Positions 14,584-22,588 of a DNA stretch of 22,588 nucleotides are shown in pieces (position 1 is the first letter of the stretch; every line of letters starts with the position of its first letter). A program made the translations under genes and the position numbers. This DNA comes from Oscillospiraceae bacterium (lineage in GTDB: Bacteria; Bacillota_A; Clostridia; Oscillospirales; JAAYXM01). The notes below the pieces were generated by a model that made no database searches, was not told where the DNA came from, and was given only the letters and a program-made list of their open reading frames with translations. The stretch covers positions 1 through 22,588 of the forward strand of contig JAFXJK010000073.1 in the NCBI GenBank assembly GCA_017532355.1, in the 5' to 3' direction.

Positions 14584-15287
14584 TGAAAGCTATATTCAAA
14601 CGCGAGCTTCGCTCCTATTTCACGGGCGGTATCGGCTGTGTATATTGCGCCGTTTTCGCGCTTGTTATGAATTTCCTTTACAGGGTATTCTGCCTTAACG
14701 AGTATTCAAGTGATTTTACCGTGCTTTTCCCGTGGATGCTCGTCGCGATGATTCTCCTCATCCCGATTATGACGATGCGCATCTGGAGTGAAGAGAAAAA
14801 GCAGAAGACAGACCAGCTTCTCCTCACGGCTCCCGTTTCGACGACGGAAATCGTGCTCGGCAAGTTTTTTGCCGCGATGTGTGTCTTTCTCCTCTCCCTT
14901 GCCCTCACGCTTGCCTATCCGATTATCTCGCAGATACGCGGAACGCTTCAGGGTGGAATAGTTTTAGGAAACTACATCGCGATAATCCTCGCAGGCGCGG
15001 CATACATTGCGATTTCGCAGTTTATGTCCTCTCTCACCGAGAGCCAGATTATCTCGGCGCTTCTCTCGATGCTCACGCTTTCGTCGTTCTTCTTCCTCAA
15101 TATGATTTTTTCCACAACGACAATCGACGTGATAGCAAAAGTCGCGGCTTTTCTCTCAATCATCACGAGATTTGTAAACTTCACAAAGGGAATTTTCTCC
15201 CTGTCAGACGTAGTTTATTTCGTAAGCCTTGCGGCGCTGTTTTTGTTCTTTACATCTCGTGTAGTTGAGAAACGCCGCTGGAGTTAG
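14583..15287 (+). CDS. ABC-2 type transporter permease, GldF-like
   Basis: The 234-residue membrane protein begins MKAIFKRELRSYF, the usual amphipathic entry helix of ABC-2 permeases. About six hydrophobic segments follow (near residues 15-37, 46-66, 95-116, 125-148, 152-175 and 208-228). Between the second and third lies the conserved loop RIWSEEKKQKTDQLLLTAPVS, which contains the E-E-K-x-x-x-T-D-x-L-L-T-x-P pattern of this permease group and contacts the ATPase. Its length matches GldF-like permeases (about 230-250). The start overlaps the ATPase stop codon; an 11-nt gap leads to the next gene. Confidence 0.9.
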   Translation: MKAIFKRELRSYFTGGIGCVYCAVFALVMNFLYRVFCLNEYSSDFTVLFPWMLVAMILLIPIMTMRIWSEEKKQKTDQLLLTAPVSTTEIVLGKFFAAMCVFLLSLALTLAYPIISQIRGTLQGGIVLGNYIAIILAGAAYIAISQFMSSLTESQIISALLSMLTLSSFFFLNMIFSTTTIDVIAKVAAFLSIITRFVNFTKGIFSLSDVVYFVSLAALFLFFTSRVVEKRRWS

Positions 15288-15298
15288 GAGAAATATAC

Positions 15299-16738
15299 AT
15301 GAAGAACTTTTTTAACAACAGAAAATTCCGCTACGGCTCGGCAAGTATTATATATGTAGCGATTATCGTTGCCGTAGTAGTTGTTCTCAATATTTTTGCG
15401 GATTTTCTTACAGACCGATTCTCTCTCAAGGTCGATATGACCGAAGAGGGTATTTACAGCCTCACGGATGAAACCCGTGCGGTGCTCGGAGAGCTCGACA
15501 AGAACGTAAAGATTTACATTCTCGCATCACAGGCAGAGATGGAGACTGATGCGTCTGTGGCGCAGATGCTTGAGACCATCCGCCGCTTCAAGAGCGAGTC
15601 GGGCGGAAGGGTTGACTATGAGTTTATCGACACCCGAAAGAATCCGCAGTTTGTCGCAAAGTACCCGAAGGTTCGAAATGCGACCGTCCGCGACCTTGTC
15701 GTTGAGGGTGAGAATCGCTATATAGTTCTTGACAGCAACAAGTTTGTCGGAACGGGCGAAAGAAACAGAAACAAAACCTACTACCACACAGAGGAAAAAA
15801 TCTCTGCCGCCATCCTTCACGTCACGTCGGATGAGACGGCTTCGGCAGGCTTTGTAGTGGGTCACGATGAAGTAGTTCCCGACCTTCTCTATTCTCACTT
15901 TGAGGGCAATAACTTTGAAGTTTACGGGCAGGTCGATCTCTATGACAGCGTACCCGAGGAAATTACAAACCTTGTAATCTCCGCACCTACTAAAGACTTC
16001 TCCGAGGAAGAGATAGAAAACCTCGAGACATACCTCAAAAAAACAGGAAACAACCTCTACGTGCTCTGGAACATAGAAGCTCCAAAGCTTCCCGTGCTTG
16101 AGCGTTATCTCGCTGAGTGGGGCTTTGAGATATCACAGCAGGTCGTTTGCGACGAGAAGAATTCACACGAGCAGGCATCCGTGGTTTATGCAGACCTGCT
16201 TGAGACAAGGGTTATAGACCGGGCTCTTCAGGGTCAGTCTCACATAATCGCTCCGGCATCAAGACCGATAAGAGTGCTCTGGAACGAAAACGGATACACC
16301 TGGACAAGTGAGATTGCAAAAACAAGAGACTCCTCATACGCAAAGGCGCTTGATGCAAACAGAAAGGTTTCCACGCTCGCGTACGAAGACGGCGACGAAA
16401 AGGGAAGCTTCACTGTTTTAGCGCTTGCCGAACGCTCGACGACCTCGGGCATTGAGAATGACACGTCGAAGGTCTTTGTTTTCGGCTCTTATGCAATCGC
16501 AAATGAAGAGATAGGCCTGATTTCCCGTGCGTTCAACTCAACGCTCATTGCACGTGCAGTTGACTACGCAAACCCGAACACAAAAACACTTGCACTTTCC
16601 CCGAAGGTGGAAGTCAGCCACGACCTTGACGTATCAAAGGGCGACATCAGCGCAATATCGGTTGTTCTCATCGGCGCCATTCCGCTCATCTTCGTCGCTC
16701 TCGGAATCTTCATATATATAAAGAGAAAGAACAGATAG
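15299..16738 (+). CDS. GldG-family ABC transporter auxiliary protein
   Basis: A 479-residue membrane protein: one N-terminal membrane segment (about 18-40, IIYVAIIVAVVVVLNIFADF), a large extracytoplasmic domain, and one C-terminal membrane helix (about 452-473) followed by basic KRKNR. The segment following the first helix, DRFSLKVDMTEEGIYSLTDET, is characteristic of GldG-like proteins, in which DLT.. YSLSxxT opens the domain. The family normally pairs with GldA/GldF-like ABC components and DUF4340 proteins; here it has exactly that context. Function beyond transporter partner is unknown. Ribosome site TAGGAGAAA. Confidence 0.88.
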   Translation: MKNFFNNRKFRYGSASIIYVAIIVAVVVVLNIFADFLTDRFSLKVDMTEEGIYSLTDETRAVLGELDKNVKIYILASQAEMETDASVAQMLETIRRFKSESGGRVDYEFIDTRKNPQFVAKYPKVRNATVRDLVVEGENRYIVLDSNKFVGTGERNRNKTYYHTEEKISAAILHVTSDETASAGFVVGHDEVVPDLLYSHFEGNNFEVYGQVDLYDSVPEEITNLVISAPTKDFSEEEIENLETYLKKTGNNLYVLWNIEAPKLPVLERYLAEWGFEISQQVVCDEKNSHEQASVVYADLLETRVIDRALQGQSHIIAPASRPIRVLWNENGYTWTSEIAKTRDSSYAKALDANRKVSTLAYEDGDEKGSFTVLALAERSTTSGIENDTSKVFVFGSYAIANEEIGLISRAFNSTLIARAVDYANPNTKTLALSPKVEVSHDLDVSKGDISAISVVLIGAIPLIFVALGIFIYIKRKNR

Positions 16739-16747
16739 GAGAAGGAT

Positions 16748-18178
16748 ATGAAACAGTTTAAACCCGTCCTTATCTCTGCAGCGGTTCTTCTGGTTGTCGC
16801 GCTTGCGGCATTCATCATCATAAAGGTTGCTCCGTCAGAAACTGCCGACAACCCGGGCGAAAACCTGCCGACCGTGCCGGACACTCCCGTTATAAAGATA
16901 ATGGACTATAACGCGCACGAGGTCTCATCAATCGAGATTATCGGAAGAGACAGCGGCTGGTGTATAGACTATTCGCCGGCAGAAGTAGGCATCTCCGCAA
17001 AGATGCGCGGTGCTGATCCGAGGCTTCGCTATGACGAATACGAAATGACGACGCTCCCGAACTTCATCTGCACACTTTCTGCACTTGAAGAAATCGGAGA
17101 GGGTGAGGATGCTGACTTCGGCTTTGACAATCCGCAGCGGAAAATCCGCACAAGCTTTAAAGACGGCTCGACAGCAACGCTTCTCATCGGCGATGATTTA
17201 CCCGTCGAAGAGGGTCTCTACGTAAAGCGCGAGGGTGACGCGACAGTATATGCCGTCGGCGCGCTGACGAAAGAGCGTCTCATGCAGGAGAGAAAAGAGT
17301 ATTTAAGCTTTACCCTTTTCCCGACGATAGAAAAAACAAGCGAGCTCACGTCCGTTGAATATACCCCGTCGGGCAAAGCCACCGTGAAGGTGTCTCGCCG
17401 CTCCGACGAGGACGTCGCACGCGACAGCGCGCGAATGGGTCTTCCGTCAAGGTACGAGATGACCTCGCCTGTAAAAACACTTACGAATTCAAACACGATA
17501 GATGAGGCGCTTTTTGATAAGATTATCGCAATAGAGGGCGTCTCGGTTGTCGAGGAGCTTCCGCGCGACCTTGCAAAGTACGGCCTCGCGTCCCCGTCAA
17601 AGCTTAAGTTTGAGACGAACACGGGAGTTTCCGCGTCGATTCTCATCGGCGGCGAGTCCCCGAACGGCGGAACTTATGTTATGCCGGACGGCGTGCCGAT
17701 GGTAATCGAGACCGCCACACCGATAGGGCTTGACGCATTTGACTATAAGGACATTATGCTGAAACTGCTCTTCTTCTACAACTCGACCGAGGTAAAGAGC
17801 TTTGAGTACGCCCTCGCTTCGGGAGAAAAGCACACGTTTAACGTAGAGCTTGAGGGGCATCTCGTCCGCGGAACGTTTGACGGCAAGAAGCTCGAGGGAA
17901 GAAACGCAGGAAACCTCTTCCAGAGAACGATTCGCTTTGCGGTGGCAGGCGAGCTTTCCGATGAGTTTAAATACATGACTCCCGACGTCAAGGTTACGGC
18001 AACCCTTAACGACGGAAGCCGCCATACGCTTGAGCTTTATCGCGCGAACGAGCGCCAGTACGTCGCCGAGGTTGACGGCAAGCGGGATAACCTCTACGTT
18101 CCCGTTGCGGAAGCCGAAGAACTCATTGAGGCGTTTGACTTAATTGAAAACGGAAAAGAAATCCCGAATATGTTTTGA
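16748..18178 (+). CDS. DUF4340 domain protein, fourth gene of the GldAFG-like operon
   Basis: A 476-residue protein with an N-terminal membrane anchor (about 7-27, VLISAAVLLVVALAAFIII) and a large extracytoplasmic region. The region holds repeated beta-rich units of the DUF4340 kind: FGFDNPQRKIRTSFKDGS...LLIGDDLP...YVKREGDATVYAV, and a second similar unit YGLASPSKLKFETNTGV...ILIGGESP...GTYVMPDG. This G(L/F)xxP...L.IG....GxYV pattern is the family hallmark. ATG follows AGGAGAAGG, 9 nt after the GldG-like gene. A strong terminator follows at once. Probably forms an envelope complex with the GldG-like protein; inferred from genomic linkage known for the family. Confidence 0.85.
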   Translation: MKQFKPVLISAAVLLVVALAAFIIIKVAPSETADNPGENLPTVPDTPVIKIMDYNAHEVSSIEIIGRDSGWCIDYSPAEVGISAKMRGADPRLRYDEYEMTTLPNFICTLSALEEIGEGEDADFGFDNPQRKIRTSFKDGSTATLLIGDDLPVEEGLYVKREGDATVYAVGALTKERLMQERKEYLSFTLFPTIEKTSELTSVEYTPSGKATVKVSRRSDEDVARDSARMGLPSRYEMTSPVKTLTNSNTIDEALFDKIIAIEGVSVVEELPRDLAKYGLASPSKLKFETNTGVSASILIGGESPNGGTYVMPDGVPMVIETATPIGLDAFDYKDIMLKLLFFYNSTEVKSFEYALASGEKHTFNVELEGHLVRGTFDGKKLEGRNAGNLFQRTIRFAVAGELSDEFKYMTPDVKVTATLNDGSRHTLELYRANERQYVAEVDGKRDNLYVPVAEAEELIEAFDLIENGKEIPNMF

Positions 18179-18179
18179 T

Positions 18180-18205
18180 AAAGAGCCGCAAATTGCGGCT
18201 CTTTT
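18180..18205 (+). terminator. Terminator of the ABC transporter operon
   Basis: Perfect 12-bp stem AAAGAGCCGCAA (18180-18191) and complement (18193-18204) ending in TTTT, starting 2 nt after the stop codon of the DUF4340 gene. The one-base gap implies a few terminal bases open to form the loop. Confidence 0.9.
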
Positions 18206-18215
18206 AACTTTACCC

Positions 18216-18671
18216 TAAGCCTTCCCCTTGAGGTAGTGAGGCGAAGTAGTGAATGATAGTCCGTGAAAGCCTCCCTTGCCTAAAGGGAGGGGGACCACCG
18301 ATAGGTGGTGGAGGGATTCATGTCAGAGCTGAGCCGTGACCGAACCGCAGTGAGAAGGGGGCCGTCGCGAGACTGAGGGGTAGTCTCTCCCGTCGGCTTG
18401 TTGCCGAGGTGACTTTTCCAAAACATTTACTTTGTATGTCCTGCCGGACGGGCTTTCTTTTGTCGCGACAAAAGAAACAAAAACGCCTGTGGGGAGAACT
18501 CGCCGCCGCACTCCCGTACGGCGAAGGAAACCTCCCCACACCCCTCCGCTACGGCTCGACTGAATTACAGCAGGAACGCCATTTGTAGGGAAGGGTCTCT
18601 GTGCCCTCCCGTAGAGGCTTCCCCTCAAGGGGAAGGCTTGGTGCGGAAGGCTCCCGACTTTCGAGGGAGCC
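18216..18671 (-). repeat. Dispersed non-coding repeat, copy 3 (inverted)
   Basis: Read on the minus strand this matches copy 2 over most of its length: the core with the 22-bp palindrome (18455-18476), then AAGTAAATGTTTTGGAAAAG, the GACGGGAGAGACTACCCCTC segment, CTCAGCTCTGACATGAATCC, a CTCCACCACC/GGTGGT hairpin and a CTCCCTTTAGGCAAGGGAG hairpin. It is bounded by hairpins of the AAGCCTTCCCC/GGGGAAGG type near 18221 and 18617-18638, and by GGCTCCC/GGGAGCC at 18649-18671. Relative order of modules differs from copy 1. No coding region is evident. It fills the gap between the ABC operon and the surface protein gene. Confidence 0.85.
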
Positions 18672-18692
18672 TGTGTGAGACGGGACACAGAA

Positions 18693-18724
18693 AAAAGAGC
18701 TATGGCTTATGCCATAGCTCTTTT
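18693..18724 (-). terminator. Terminator of the large surface protein gene
   Basis: Perfect 14-bp stem AAAAGAGCTATGGC / GCCATAGCTCTTTT (18693-18706, 18711-18724) with loop TTAT; on the minus strand the T run extends to six. It lies just past the stop codon at 18737. Confidence 0.92.
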
Positions 18725-18736
18725 AAGTTTTAAGAA

Positions 18737-21700
18737 TTAGTCGGAGTATGCTACGCGGTAGCTTCCGCCGTCCTTATAGATTACGTATGCGCGTGCGACG
18801 TCTGCGTCGTCTGAGCTTGCTGTAAACTGTACTTTGTCAGTTATTGAAACTGCCTTTGCTCCGAAGCTTCTGACTGTCGGAACTCCGCTTCCTGCGAAGA
18901 GAATTCCCTTTTCTACAATCTCTACACCGTCGAAGTTTACAAGCTCGAGCATGTATGCATCTCCGTTTTCGAAGAGAACTACTGCAGGGACATCGGACTT
19001 CTCGCCCGTTGTAGCTTCTTCTACTACTTCGCTTCCTGTCCACGGATAGTAGCTGTACTCTTCGTCATAGCTTACTACCTGGCCGTCCTTTGTCCATGCT
19101 ACGAAGTCTGTTGCTGTTGCGGTCTTTTCTACAAGCTCGCTTGCTGCACCGATTACCTCTTTATAGATAAGTGTGTAGTATGAGCCGACCTTCTTTTCCT
19201 TTGTCTCGCCGCTCAAGCTGTCTGTAAGCTGGCCTGCTGCTGTTGCGTACTCTTTGAGCTCGCCGTCTGCAAGTGCGTACTTCGCATAGATTGCAGCCTT
19301 TGTTCCTACTGTGAAGCTGTACTCTTCCGCATCGGAAAGAATTGTCTTTGAGTTTCCGTTGTACCAGTAGAGGAACTTGTATGTGTCGTTGCTTCCAGCC
19401 TTGAGAGTTACTGTTGTACCAAGTGCTGCAGAAGCAATCTCGCCGATTGCAATGTCGTCAGATGTGACAAGTGCGCGAGCTTCTGCGCTTTCGCCCTCTG
19501 CACCTACAACTGCGTCAACGATGAAGTTGGGGTTGTAGTTGACTGACTCGTTCGGGTAGGTTACGAGAACTGTCTTTGTCTGAACCGGAGCCTGTGCTAC
19601 GCCGTTAAAGTACGGTGTTACAGTGATTGTTGTTTCGCCGTCTCTTACCGGTGTGAGTGTCCACTTTCCTGCTTCGACTCTTGTTACTGTTGCAACAGCG
19701 GGGTTGGAGGACTCGACCTTGATATAATCTGCCGAAGAGGTTGCGTCAAGCCCCGTGGAAGCACCTGTTGTATCTGCGCCGTATTTTGCATAAGCAAGCT
19801 TTCCGCCGTCGGACATTGTTGCGCTTTCAACCGTGATGTCAGCTGTTGCGTTGTATGCAACCGATGTCGGGATGTTTGCCGTGAAGGTTGACATTGTCGG
19901 AGCAGAATCAAGCTTCTTGAGCGTGATGCTGTCAATCCACATTGCGTGATAGTCGCGGATTGTGCCGTGGAGACCCATAAGGAGGGTGTGCTTGCCTGCG
20001 GGGAGGTTTATCGGGTTCATATCAAGACCGTTTGATGACGGAGCGTGCTCACCGAGGTAAGTAATCTTTTCTCCCGAGATCATATAAACGGAATACTGAA
20101 GTGCTGTGTTTGTGTAGCCGCTGTCAAATTCGATGTTCGGGCGATACCAGCCTGCCTGACCTTCCGAAATCTCAATATCGAGAGCTACTCGGTTTCTGAG
20201 CGCATTGTAGGTCTGCCAGTCGGAGCAGATGTTGAGAAGACGGAGACCGCGGCCAACGTCCCAACGGAAGGATGCATAACCGCCCGCTTTATCTGCGTTA
20301 CCGCTTATTTCCCAGTTTGTTCCAATACCTGCGGGCATGAAGTCGTCCATTGTCTCATCAGTTATGAACTGGACTGCGTTCTTGCCTGCCGCATTTGCAG
20401 CAGCAGCTGACGTAACAAAGTCATAGGTGATGTCTGCCGTTGTAACTTCGATGTTTGCCGTTGCCTTAATTGAAGTGTCAGCTTTGAGAGTTGCGGTGAT
20501 TGTTGAAGAACCTACTGCAAGACCCGTAACAGTACCGTCTGCCGCAACGGAAACGTTGCCGTTTGAGCTTGTGAGCGTAACGTCGTCAAGGTCAAGAGCC
20601 TTCTCGCCTGAAACTGTCCAGTTTGCCTTTGCCGTAAGGGTTGTTGTCTTGCCCTTTACGATTGAGCCTGCCGCCGGAGTGATGGAGATAGACTCAATCT
20701 CGTCCTCAATTTCCGGAACAAGCTTGATTCCGGTGACGCGAAGCTTCTGATTGCCATTGCCATCCGCACCGTAAGCTATTGAGCCTTCATCAAACATGAA
20801 GGAAACAATATAGTCTCCCGGCTCTGCTACATTTACCGTACCCATAGAGGTGTACTCTGCTACGGAAGCATCAAAATATTTAAGCTTTGAGCCTGCGGGG
20901 TATGTTGTCTGCGCGCTTGATGTTACCCCCGTCTGGCCGTCCTTGAAGAAGTAAACTGCCGGATTTGCGAAACCACTTTCGTGTCCCTTTACCTGGAGGT
21001 CATATTCGCCGGCAGCATCGACGTTGATGCGGAATACGGAATACGGAGAAATGTCTGTGTTGTTAATATTTGTAAGCGGTGCTTCATGATAGTAAGAAGT
21101 GCCGTCTATATACGGAGTTCTGTAAAGACGAGCGACGACAAATTCCCACTTGTCTGTCTTTGTGAGGTCCATTGCCATGAAGGCTTCACCCGTCTGAGAA
21201 TATGCTGCCGGAACTTCATACTTCCAGCTCATCATCGGAGTGTAGTACATAGCGTCGTTTGCTGCACGGATAACGGGCTTTTCAGAATAGTCATCAGTCG
21301 TAATTATCTTTGCCGTATCAAAAGCTGCCTGAGTTGTTACATACTCGTATGTGCGCTGCGGAAGAATCGGAACGAGCTTTGCGCCCGCGATTGCAAGAGT
21401 CTGCGAATCAGCCGTATTGAGTTCAGCGGACTTGCCGTCAAACTGGAATGCGAGGATGTAGTTACCTGCTTCTGCAACCGTAACGGTGCCTGCAGAAGTG
21501 TAGGAAGATGTGTTGGGGTTGATGTTTCCGAGGTATGAATCTGCGGGGTATGTTTCCTGTGCTGTTGAAATTACGCCGCTCTGATCTTCCTTGAAGAAGT
21601 AAACTGCAGGATATGTTGCGCTGCCTGCACCGCGAAGCTGAAGGTCATACTTACCCGGAGCTTCAACTACGAGGCGGACAACTGCATACTGCGGGTTTAC

Positions 21701-22123
21701 CGGAACCTCAGCCATCTGTGCACGCTTTACTACATAGTTAATACCGTTTGAGAGAACGTGGGTTCCCGCATCGAAGTTACGGGATCCGATAAACTTCCAC
21801 TTGTCGGTGAGCTTTGCATCGCCGTCGGCAGTTGTTGTGTCAAGAGCCATGAAAGCGTTGCCGTCGTTTGAAAATTCTGCCGGAACTTCATACTCCCAGT
21901 CGAGCATTGTTGTGTAGTACAAGCCGTTGTTCGCATCACGGATAACAGGCTTGCCGTCATAGTCTGACACGGTCAGCATCTTATCGATGTTGAAGCCTGC
22001 ATGAGAGAATACGAACTCGTGTTCGCGAGCCTCTACTTCGCTACCTGCAGCAAAAGCAATGCTTGCAGGAAATATGGATATTACCATAGCAAATGCGAGG
22101 ATGATGCTTAAAATTTTCTTCAT
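18737..22123 (-). CDS. Large secreted protein with duplicated N-terminal modules and Ig-like (BIG2) domains
   Basis: A 1128-residue exported protein. Signal peptide: KK, hydrophobic ILSIILAFAMVISIFPASIA, cleavage near AFAA (about residue 25). Two homologous modules of roughly 215 residues follow (about 33-257 and 258-472): each has a DYxxKPVIRxANxxxYYTxMxxWxYEVPA start, NPAVYFFK-type and YPA.S.L segments and ends in a LAIAGAKLVP/LRVTGIKLVP strand. A BIG2 Ig-like domain (about 473-560, SITPAAGSIVKGKTTTLTA), a third lectin-like beta module (about 565-735), a second Ig-like stretch (to about 860) and a C-terminal repeat with YKFLYWYNG...AIYAKYA follow. No LPxTG, SLH or other anchor is seen; the end is plain. 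Adhesin or carbohydrate-binding role is inferred. Start follows AAGGAGGAG. Confidence 0.85.
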   Translation of the reverse strand: MKKILSIILAFAMVISIFPASIAFAAGSEVEAREHEFVFSHAGFNIDKMLTVSDYDGKPVIRDANNGLYYTTMLDWEYEVPAEFSNDGNAFMALDTTTADGDAKLTDKWKFIGSRNFDAGTHVLSNGINYVVKRAQMAEVPVNPQYAVVRLVVEAPGKYDLQLRGAGSATYPAVYFFKEDQSGVISTAQETYPADSYLGNINPNTSSYTSAGTVTVAEAGNYILAFQFDGKSAELNTADSQTLAIAGAKLVPILPQRTYEYVTTQAAFDTAKIITTDDYSEKPVIRAANDAMYYTPMMSWKYEVPAAYSQTGEAFMAMDLTKTDKWEFVVARLYRTPYIDGTSYYHEAPLTNINNTDISPYSVFRINVDAAGEYDLQVKGHESGFANPAVYFFKDGQTGVTSSAQTTYPAGSKLKYFDASVAEYTSMGTVNVAEPGDYIVSFMFDEGSIAYGADGNGNQKLRVTGIKLVPEIEDEIESISITPAAGSIVKGKTTTLTAKANWTVSGEKALDLDDVTLTSSNGNVSVAADGTVTGLAVGSSTITATLKADTSIKATANIEVTTADITYDFVTSAAAANAAGKNAVQFITDETMDDFMPAGIGTNWEISGNADKAGGYASFRWDVGRGLRLLNICSDWQTYNALRNRVALDIEISEGQAGWYRPNIEFDSGYTNTALQYSVYMISGEKITYLGEHAPSSNGLDMNPINLPAGKHTLLMGLHGTIRDYHAMWIDSITLKKLDSAPTMSTFTANIPTSVAYNATADITVESATMSDGGKLAYAKYGADTTGASTGLDATSSADYIKVESSNPAVATVTRVEAGKWTLTPVRDGETTITVTPYFNGVAQAPVQTKTVLVTYPNESVNYNPNFIVDAVVGAEGESAEARALVTSDDIAIGEIASAALGTTVTLKAGSNDTYKFLYWYNGNSKTILSDAEEYSFTVGTKAAIYAKYALADGELKEYATAAGQLTDSLSGETKEKKVGSYYTLIYKEVIGAASELVEKTATATDFVAWTKDGQVVSYDEEYSYYPWTGSEVVEEATTGEKSDVPAVVLFENGDAYMLELVNFDGVEIVEKGILFAGSGVPTVRSFGAKAVSITDKVQFTASSDDADVARAYVIYKDGGSYRVAYSD

Positions 22124-22165
22124 TACTTACTCCTCCTTATTGAATAAATAATACATATTTATATA

Positions 22166-22180
22166 AACCGAAAAACGGTT
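22166..22180. promoter_or_regulatory. Small hairpin in the 5' leader of the surface protein gene
   Basis: Perfect AACCG-AAAAA-CGGTT between promoter and ribosome site, 40-odd nt upstream of the ATG. Too weak for a terminator; may stabilise the mRNA or act as an operator. Confidence 0.35.
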
Positions 22181-22218
22181 AATATACTATACTTTCACAT
22201 TGTACCAATACTATCTGC

Positions 22219-22247
22219 ATTATAACTTTTACTTTCTTGTTTGTCCA
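22219..22247 (-). promoter_or_regulatory. Strong sigma-A promoter for the large surface protein
   Basis: Minus strand: TGGACA (22247-22242), 17-bp spacer, perfect TATAAT (22224-22219). The predicted leader is about 90 nt. A second, weaker possibility is TTGGTA with TATATT about 20 nt downstream. Confidence 0.75.
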
Positions 22248-22363
22248 CATTTTTAAAGAAACGTGCGTTTTTTTCTCACATCATTGTCGATTTTCTCACC
22301 AAAATAAAGTCTGTCATATAAAAAAGAAGAATCGGAAATTCGGCTCTTCTGAGTTTTCTTTTC

Positions 22364-22390
22364 GGGAGGGGCAGAGCCCCTCCCCTACAA
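22364..22390 (+). repeat. Hairpin related to the dispersed repeat, partial copy 4
   Basis: Perfect GGGAGGGGC-AGA-GCCCCTCCC (22364-22384) followed by CCTACAA, the junction that opens the core in copies 1-3. The rest of the core does not follow. Upstream (22325-22350) an imperfect AGAAGA...TCTTCT hairpin precedes a TTTTCTTTT run and may be a terminator for a gene beyond the window or simply part of the repeat. Nothing coding is seen in 22250-22360. Confidence 0.6.
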
Positions 22391-22402
22391 TTTTGAGATT
22401 TA

Positions 22403-22551
22403 TTGCGGTGTGGAGCGTTTTAACGTCACCACATTAAGGAGATTGGGAAAACGTTTCACAACGTGCAAACCGAGCCCGAAGTAGTACCGTGAGTACGTCG
22501 AGTGGTGAGGTTTGCGCGGAGCAAGGAACTTGCGGTGTGGAGCGTTTTAAC
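22403..22551. repeat. Direct repeat pair around a structured segment
   Basis: The 22-nt unit TTGCGGTGTGGAGCGTTTTA+AC occurs at 22403-22424 and 22530-22551, 127 nt apart. Between them lie inverted arms GCAAACC (22465-22471) and GGTTTGC (22509-22515), with GTACC...GTGAGTAC structure inside. No ORF of note. The window ends 37 nt later, so the full element and any further repeat units cannot be seen. Confidence 0.6.
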
Positions 22552-22588
22552 ATCTCCTATGCGATGTAGTCAAGTACTCGCTTGAGAA

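Noticed and set aside
22403..22551. Possible CRISPR array
   Set aside because: Only two repeat units with a 105-nt gap, structured in between, and no cas genes.

Overview
The window looks like chromosome from an anaerobic, probably gut-dwelling member of the Clostridia (Oscillospirales/Christensenellales-like). The case rests on a spo0A gene with a near-canonical DNA-binding domain, strong AGGAGG-type ribosome sites, clostridial-type MinD and methylglyoxal synthase, and small-genome style operons. The lineage is an inference from gene content, not from a marker gene.

Layout. 1-425: a dispersed non-coding repeat and a terminator. 426-1621 (-): minD-mgsA, divergent from spo0A (1850-2632, +). 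2748-4097 (-): NADP-type glutamate dehydrogenase gdhA. 4157-4630: second copy of the dispersed repeat. 4707-6356 (-): operon trxA, a DivIVA-like coiled-coil gene, and a class I fumarase beta-subunit gene with no alpha partner next to it. 6446-10107: an AT-richer accessory island, all on the minus strand. It holds a small lipoprotein, two tandem copies of a two-gene cassette of secreted or membrane-anchored proteins of unknown function, two truncated reading-frame tails, a probable remnant of a REP-associated transposase, at least five REP-like hairpin sequences, and a self-contained mini-locus (promoter with a palindromic spacer, 27-codon ORF, terminator). 10104-10334 (-): a small unknown gene. 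10503-13576 (+): hisS-aspS. 13660-18178 (+): a four-gene GldA/GldF/GldG/DUF4340 ABC transporter operon. 18216-18671: third repeat copy, inverted. 18737-22123 (-): a large secreted protein with duplicated N-terminal modules and Ig-like domains. 22124-22588: its promoter and further repeats.

Most genes are ordinary housekeeping. Points that stand out are: (i) a Spo0A whose receiver has lost the phospho-acceptor aspartate (Ser instead) and both acidic-pocket Asp residues (Glu instead), although the DNA-binding domain is intact; (ii) a methylglyoxal synthase with Val where the catalytic Asp of the E. coli enzyme sits; (iii) the tandemly duplicated cassette, in which each membrane-protein start codon overlaps the stop codon of a leftover 3' tail of a lost upstream gene, an arrangement suggestive of orphaned immunity-like genes; and (iv) REP hairpins at nearly every gene boundary of that island.
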